Assembly (NCBI GenBank): GCA_020058965.1
Contig: JAGVCY010000125.1
Location: forward strand, 1-7,550
Direction of reading: 5' to 3'
DNA: 7,550 bases
Origin: Candidatus Omnitrophota bacterium
GTDB taxonomy: Bacteria; Omnitrophota; Gorgyraeia; 2-02-FULL-51-18; JAGOUK01
The position numbers and the translations under genes are program-made. The notes below the pieces were generated by a model. It searched no databases, was not told where the DNA came from, and worked only from the letters and a program-made list of their open reading frames with translations. Every line of letters begins with the position of its first letter. The first letter of the stretch is position 1. Of the stretch, positions 6,410 through 7,550 are shown piece after piece.

Positions 6410-6418
6410 TTTGGGCTT

Positions 6419-7123
6419 ATGAGCTCCCTTTTTGATCAAAAATACCCGGTAGCCGTGGTGCTGGATTTCGACGGAACGATCACGGATGTGGATGTGGTCG
6501 ATACGGCGCTCGTCCAATTTTCGAAGAATAATGACTGGCTCAAGGTGGAGGCGGAGTGGGCGGCCGGCAAGATCAGTTCGGATGAGTGCATGGCCCGGCA
6601 ATTGGCCGGCGTGGAAGCGACCCACGAAGAACTCCAGGTTTTTCTTGATTCCATTCGACTGGATCCCGGCTTCAAAATATTGCAGTCCTATCTGGACGAA
6701 AAATCCATTCCATTGGTGGTTCTCAGCGACGGTTACGATCTTTTTATCAAGGGCATTTTTGCCCGTTACGGGATCCGCAAGGTGCCGTTCCGCTCCAACT
6801 CGATGCGGCATGAGGGCGGACGGCTGATACCGTCTTACCCGCACAAGGCTCAGTCTTGCGGGCGTTGCGGTCATTGCAAGAAGGCTTCACTGAATGAGGC
6901 TAGGGCATTTGTGGGACATATCATTTTTGCGGGTGACGGCATGTCGGACCTTTGCGCTCTACAGTCGGCGGACACGGTTTTTGCCAAAGGCAAGCTCGCC
7001 AGACATTGTCAGGAAAGAGGTTTTCCGCATATTCCGTACCGAACACTGGAAGATGTCGTTCTCGCGATTCCCGAGATCGTGGACCGCGTCACGGCCGCCA
7101 ACGTATCATCGAGAAAGGCATAA
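6419..7123 (+). CDS. MtnX-like HAD-IB family phosphatase
   Basis: This 234-residue haloacid-dehalogenase phosphatase, probably cytoplasmic, uses an aspartyl-phosphate intermediate. The four HAD motifs are present: DFDGT (16-20; nucleophile Asp16, acid/base Asp18), Ser103 in VLSDG, a motif III Lys most likely Lys154 in CGHCK, and GDGMSD (172-177; Asp173, Asp177). A small helical cap lies between motifs I and II (about 27-80), as in subclass IB. The overall layout resembles MtnX, the methionine-salvage 2-hydroxy-3-keto-5-methylthiopentenyl-1-phosphate phosphatase, and phosphoserine-phosphatase relatives. No other methionine-salvage gene is in view, so the substrate is open. Cys147, Cys150 and Cys153 form a CxxCxxC run just before the motif III Lys. 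The ATG has only a weak GGG three bases upstream. The aminotransferase follows after one base, suggesting a shared pathway. Confidence 0.88.
   Translation: MSSLFDQKYPVAVVLDFDGTITDVDVVDTALVQFSKNNDWLKVEAEWAAGKISSDECMARQLAGVEATHEELQVFLDSIRLDPGFKILQSYLDEKSIPLVVLSDGYDLFIKGIFARYGIRKVPFRSNSMRHEGGRLIPSYPHKAQSCGRCGHCKKASLNEARAFVGHIIFAGDGMSDLCALQSADTVFAKGKLARHCQERGFPHIPYRTLEDVVLAIPEIVDRVTAANVSSRKA
7114..7118 (+). promoter_or_regulatory. ribosome binding site of the aminotransferase
   Basis: AAAGG lies inside the last codons of the phosphatase gene, six bases before ATG 7125. It supports that start and co-translation from the same message. Confidence 0.55.
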
Positions 7124-7124
7124 A

Positions 7125-7550
7125 ATGAATTCCAAGCAGCGTGAAAAAGAACTCCTCAAAAAAGAAGCCGTGAACTGTTCCTACGGCGACACTGTGCATT
7201 ACGCCGATCATCCACAGATCTTCGAGCGGTCCGAGGGACATTATCTCTACGACATTCATGGCAAGGCCTACCTTGATCTTCAGATGTGGTACTCCGCCGT
7301 GAACCTCGGTTACGGCCACAAAAAGGTCAATGACGCCGTGAAAAATCAGATCGACCGCCTGCCGCAGCTCGCGTGTCAGTACCTGCACGCCGAGAAGATC
7401 GATCTTGCCGAAGCGATCAACAAAAGAACTCAGACCGCCTACGGCCAAAAAGGCCGCGTGCATTTTAATGTCGGCGGATCCCAGGCGGTCGAAGACTCGC
7501 TGAAGCTGGTGCGTAAGACCACGGGCCGCAGCCGGATGTTTGCGTTTCAG
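7125..7550 (+). CDS. class III PLP-dependent aminotransferase, 3'-truncated by the window edge
   Basis: The first 142 residues of a fold-type I, class III (omega-type) aminotransferase are present and the frame runs off the window; the family is normally about 430-460 long. Visible landmarks are the N-terminal beta-strand segment GHYLYDIHGKAYLDLQMWYSAVNLGYGH (about 39-66), whose D-G-K/D-x-Y-L-D pattern is classic for the class, and FNVGGSQAVEDSLKLVRKTTGR (114-135), matching the usual F-x-N-S-G-x-E-A-N-E-x-A-x-K phosphate-cup region but with Gln in place of the common Glu. The PLP lysine lies beyond the edge. The amino donor and acceptor cannot be named; glutamate-1-semialdehyde aminomutase seems less likely because its typical GTEATMSA-type motif is missing. 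It starts one base after the phosphatase stop, so the two probably share an mRNA and a pathway that continues to the right. Confidence 0.85.
   Translation, partial: MNSKQREKELLKKEAVNCSYGDTVHYADHPQIFERSEGHYLYDIHGKAYLDLQMWYSAVNLGYGHKKVNDAVKNQIDRLPQLACQYLHAEKIDLAEAINKRTQTAYGQKGRVHFNVGGSQAVEDSLKLVRKTTGRSRMFAFQ

Noticed and set aside
1..7550. CRISPR array, tRNA/rRNA, transposase or phage genes
   Set aside because: No regularly spaced repeats, RNA gene signatures, IS ends or mobile-element protein motifs were seen on either strand.

Overview
The window is a gene-dense stretch of fairly GC-rich bacterial DNA (high fifties percent GC by eye). It holds eight protein genes, all on the + strand, with no RNA gene, CRISPR array or insertion sequence that I can see. 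Small gaps, repeated 4-base ATGA stop/start overlaps and Shine-Dalgarno sites indicate a bacterium with compact operons. Phe is written mainly as TTT despite the high GC, which gives many T7 runs. The gene mix and protein style suggest an uncultured Gram-negative lineage such as Omnitrophota or another PVC-side group. That placement is a low-confidence impression; no marker gene here fixes it.

Layout. (1) 1-1754: the 3' part of a FabF-type beta-ketoacyl-ACP synthase, translationally coupled to a membrane-anchored alpha/beta hydrolase. The pair looks like the end of a fatty-acid or polyketide-type locus. (2) 1694-1786: a short AT-rich regulatory zone with two spaced copies of a direct repeat, a sigma70-like promoter and a good ribosome binding site. 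(3) 1787-6408: a probable five-gene operon encoding a sirohaem/[4Fe-4S] nitrite/sulfite reductase, a VanZ-like membrane protein, a Nudix hydrolase (apparently started from ATT), a TVP38/TMEM64 (DedA-superfamily) membrane protein and a GH1 beta-glycosidase. The last three are linked by ATGA overlaps. (4) 6401-7550: an extended -10 promoter overlapping the GH1 stop codon, then a MtnX-like HAD phosphatase and the 5' part of a class III PLP aminotransferase.

The genes do not form one obvious pathway. The reductase serves sulfur or nitrogen assimilation, the two small membrane proteins and the Nudix enzyme look like housekeeping or envelope functions, GH1 cleaves beta-glycosides, and the phosphatase/aminotransferase pair probably belongs to a small-molecule salvage or biosynthetic route continuing to the right. 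I see no clear new defence or mobile system. The points most worth a second look are the paired repeat at the reductase promoter, the ATT start of the Nudix gene, and the near-leaderless promoter of the phosphatase.
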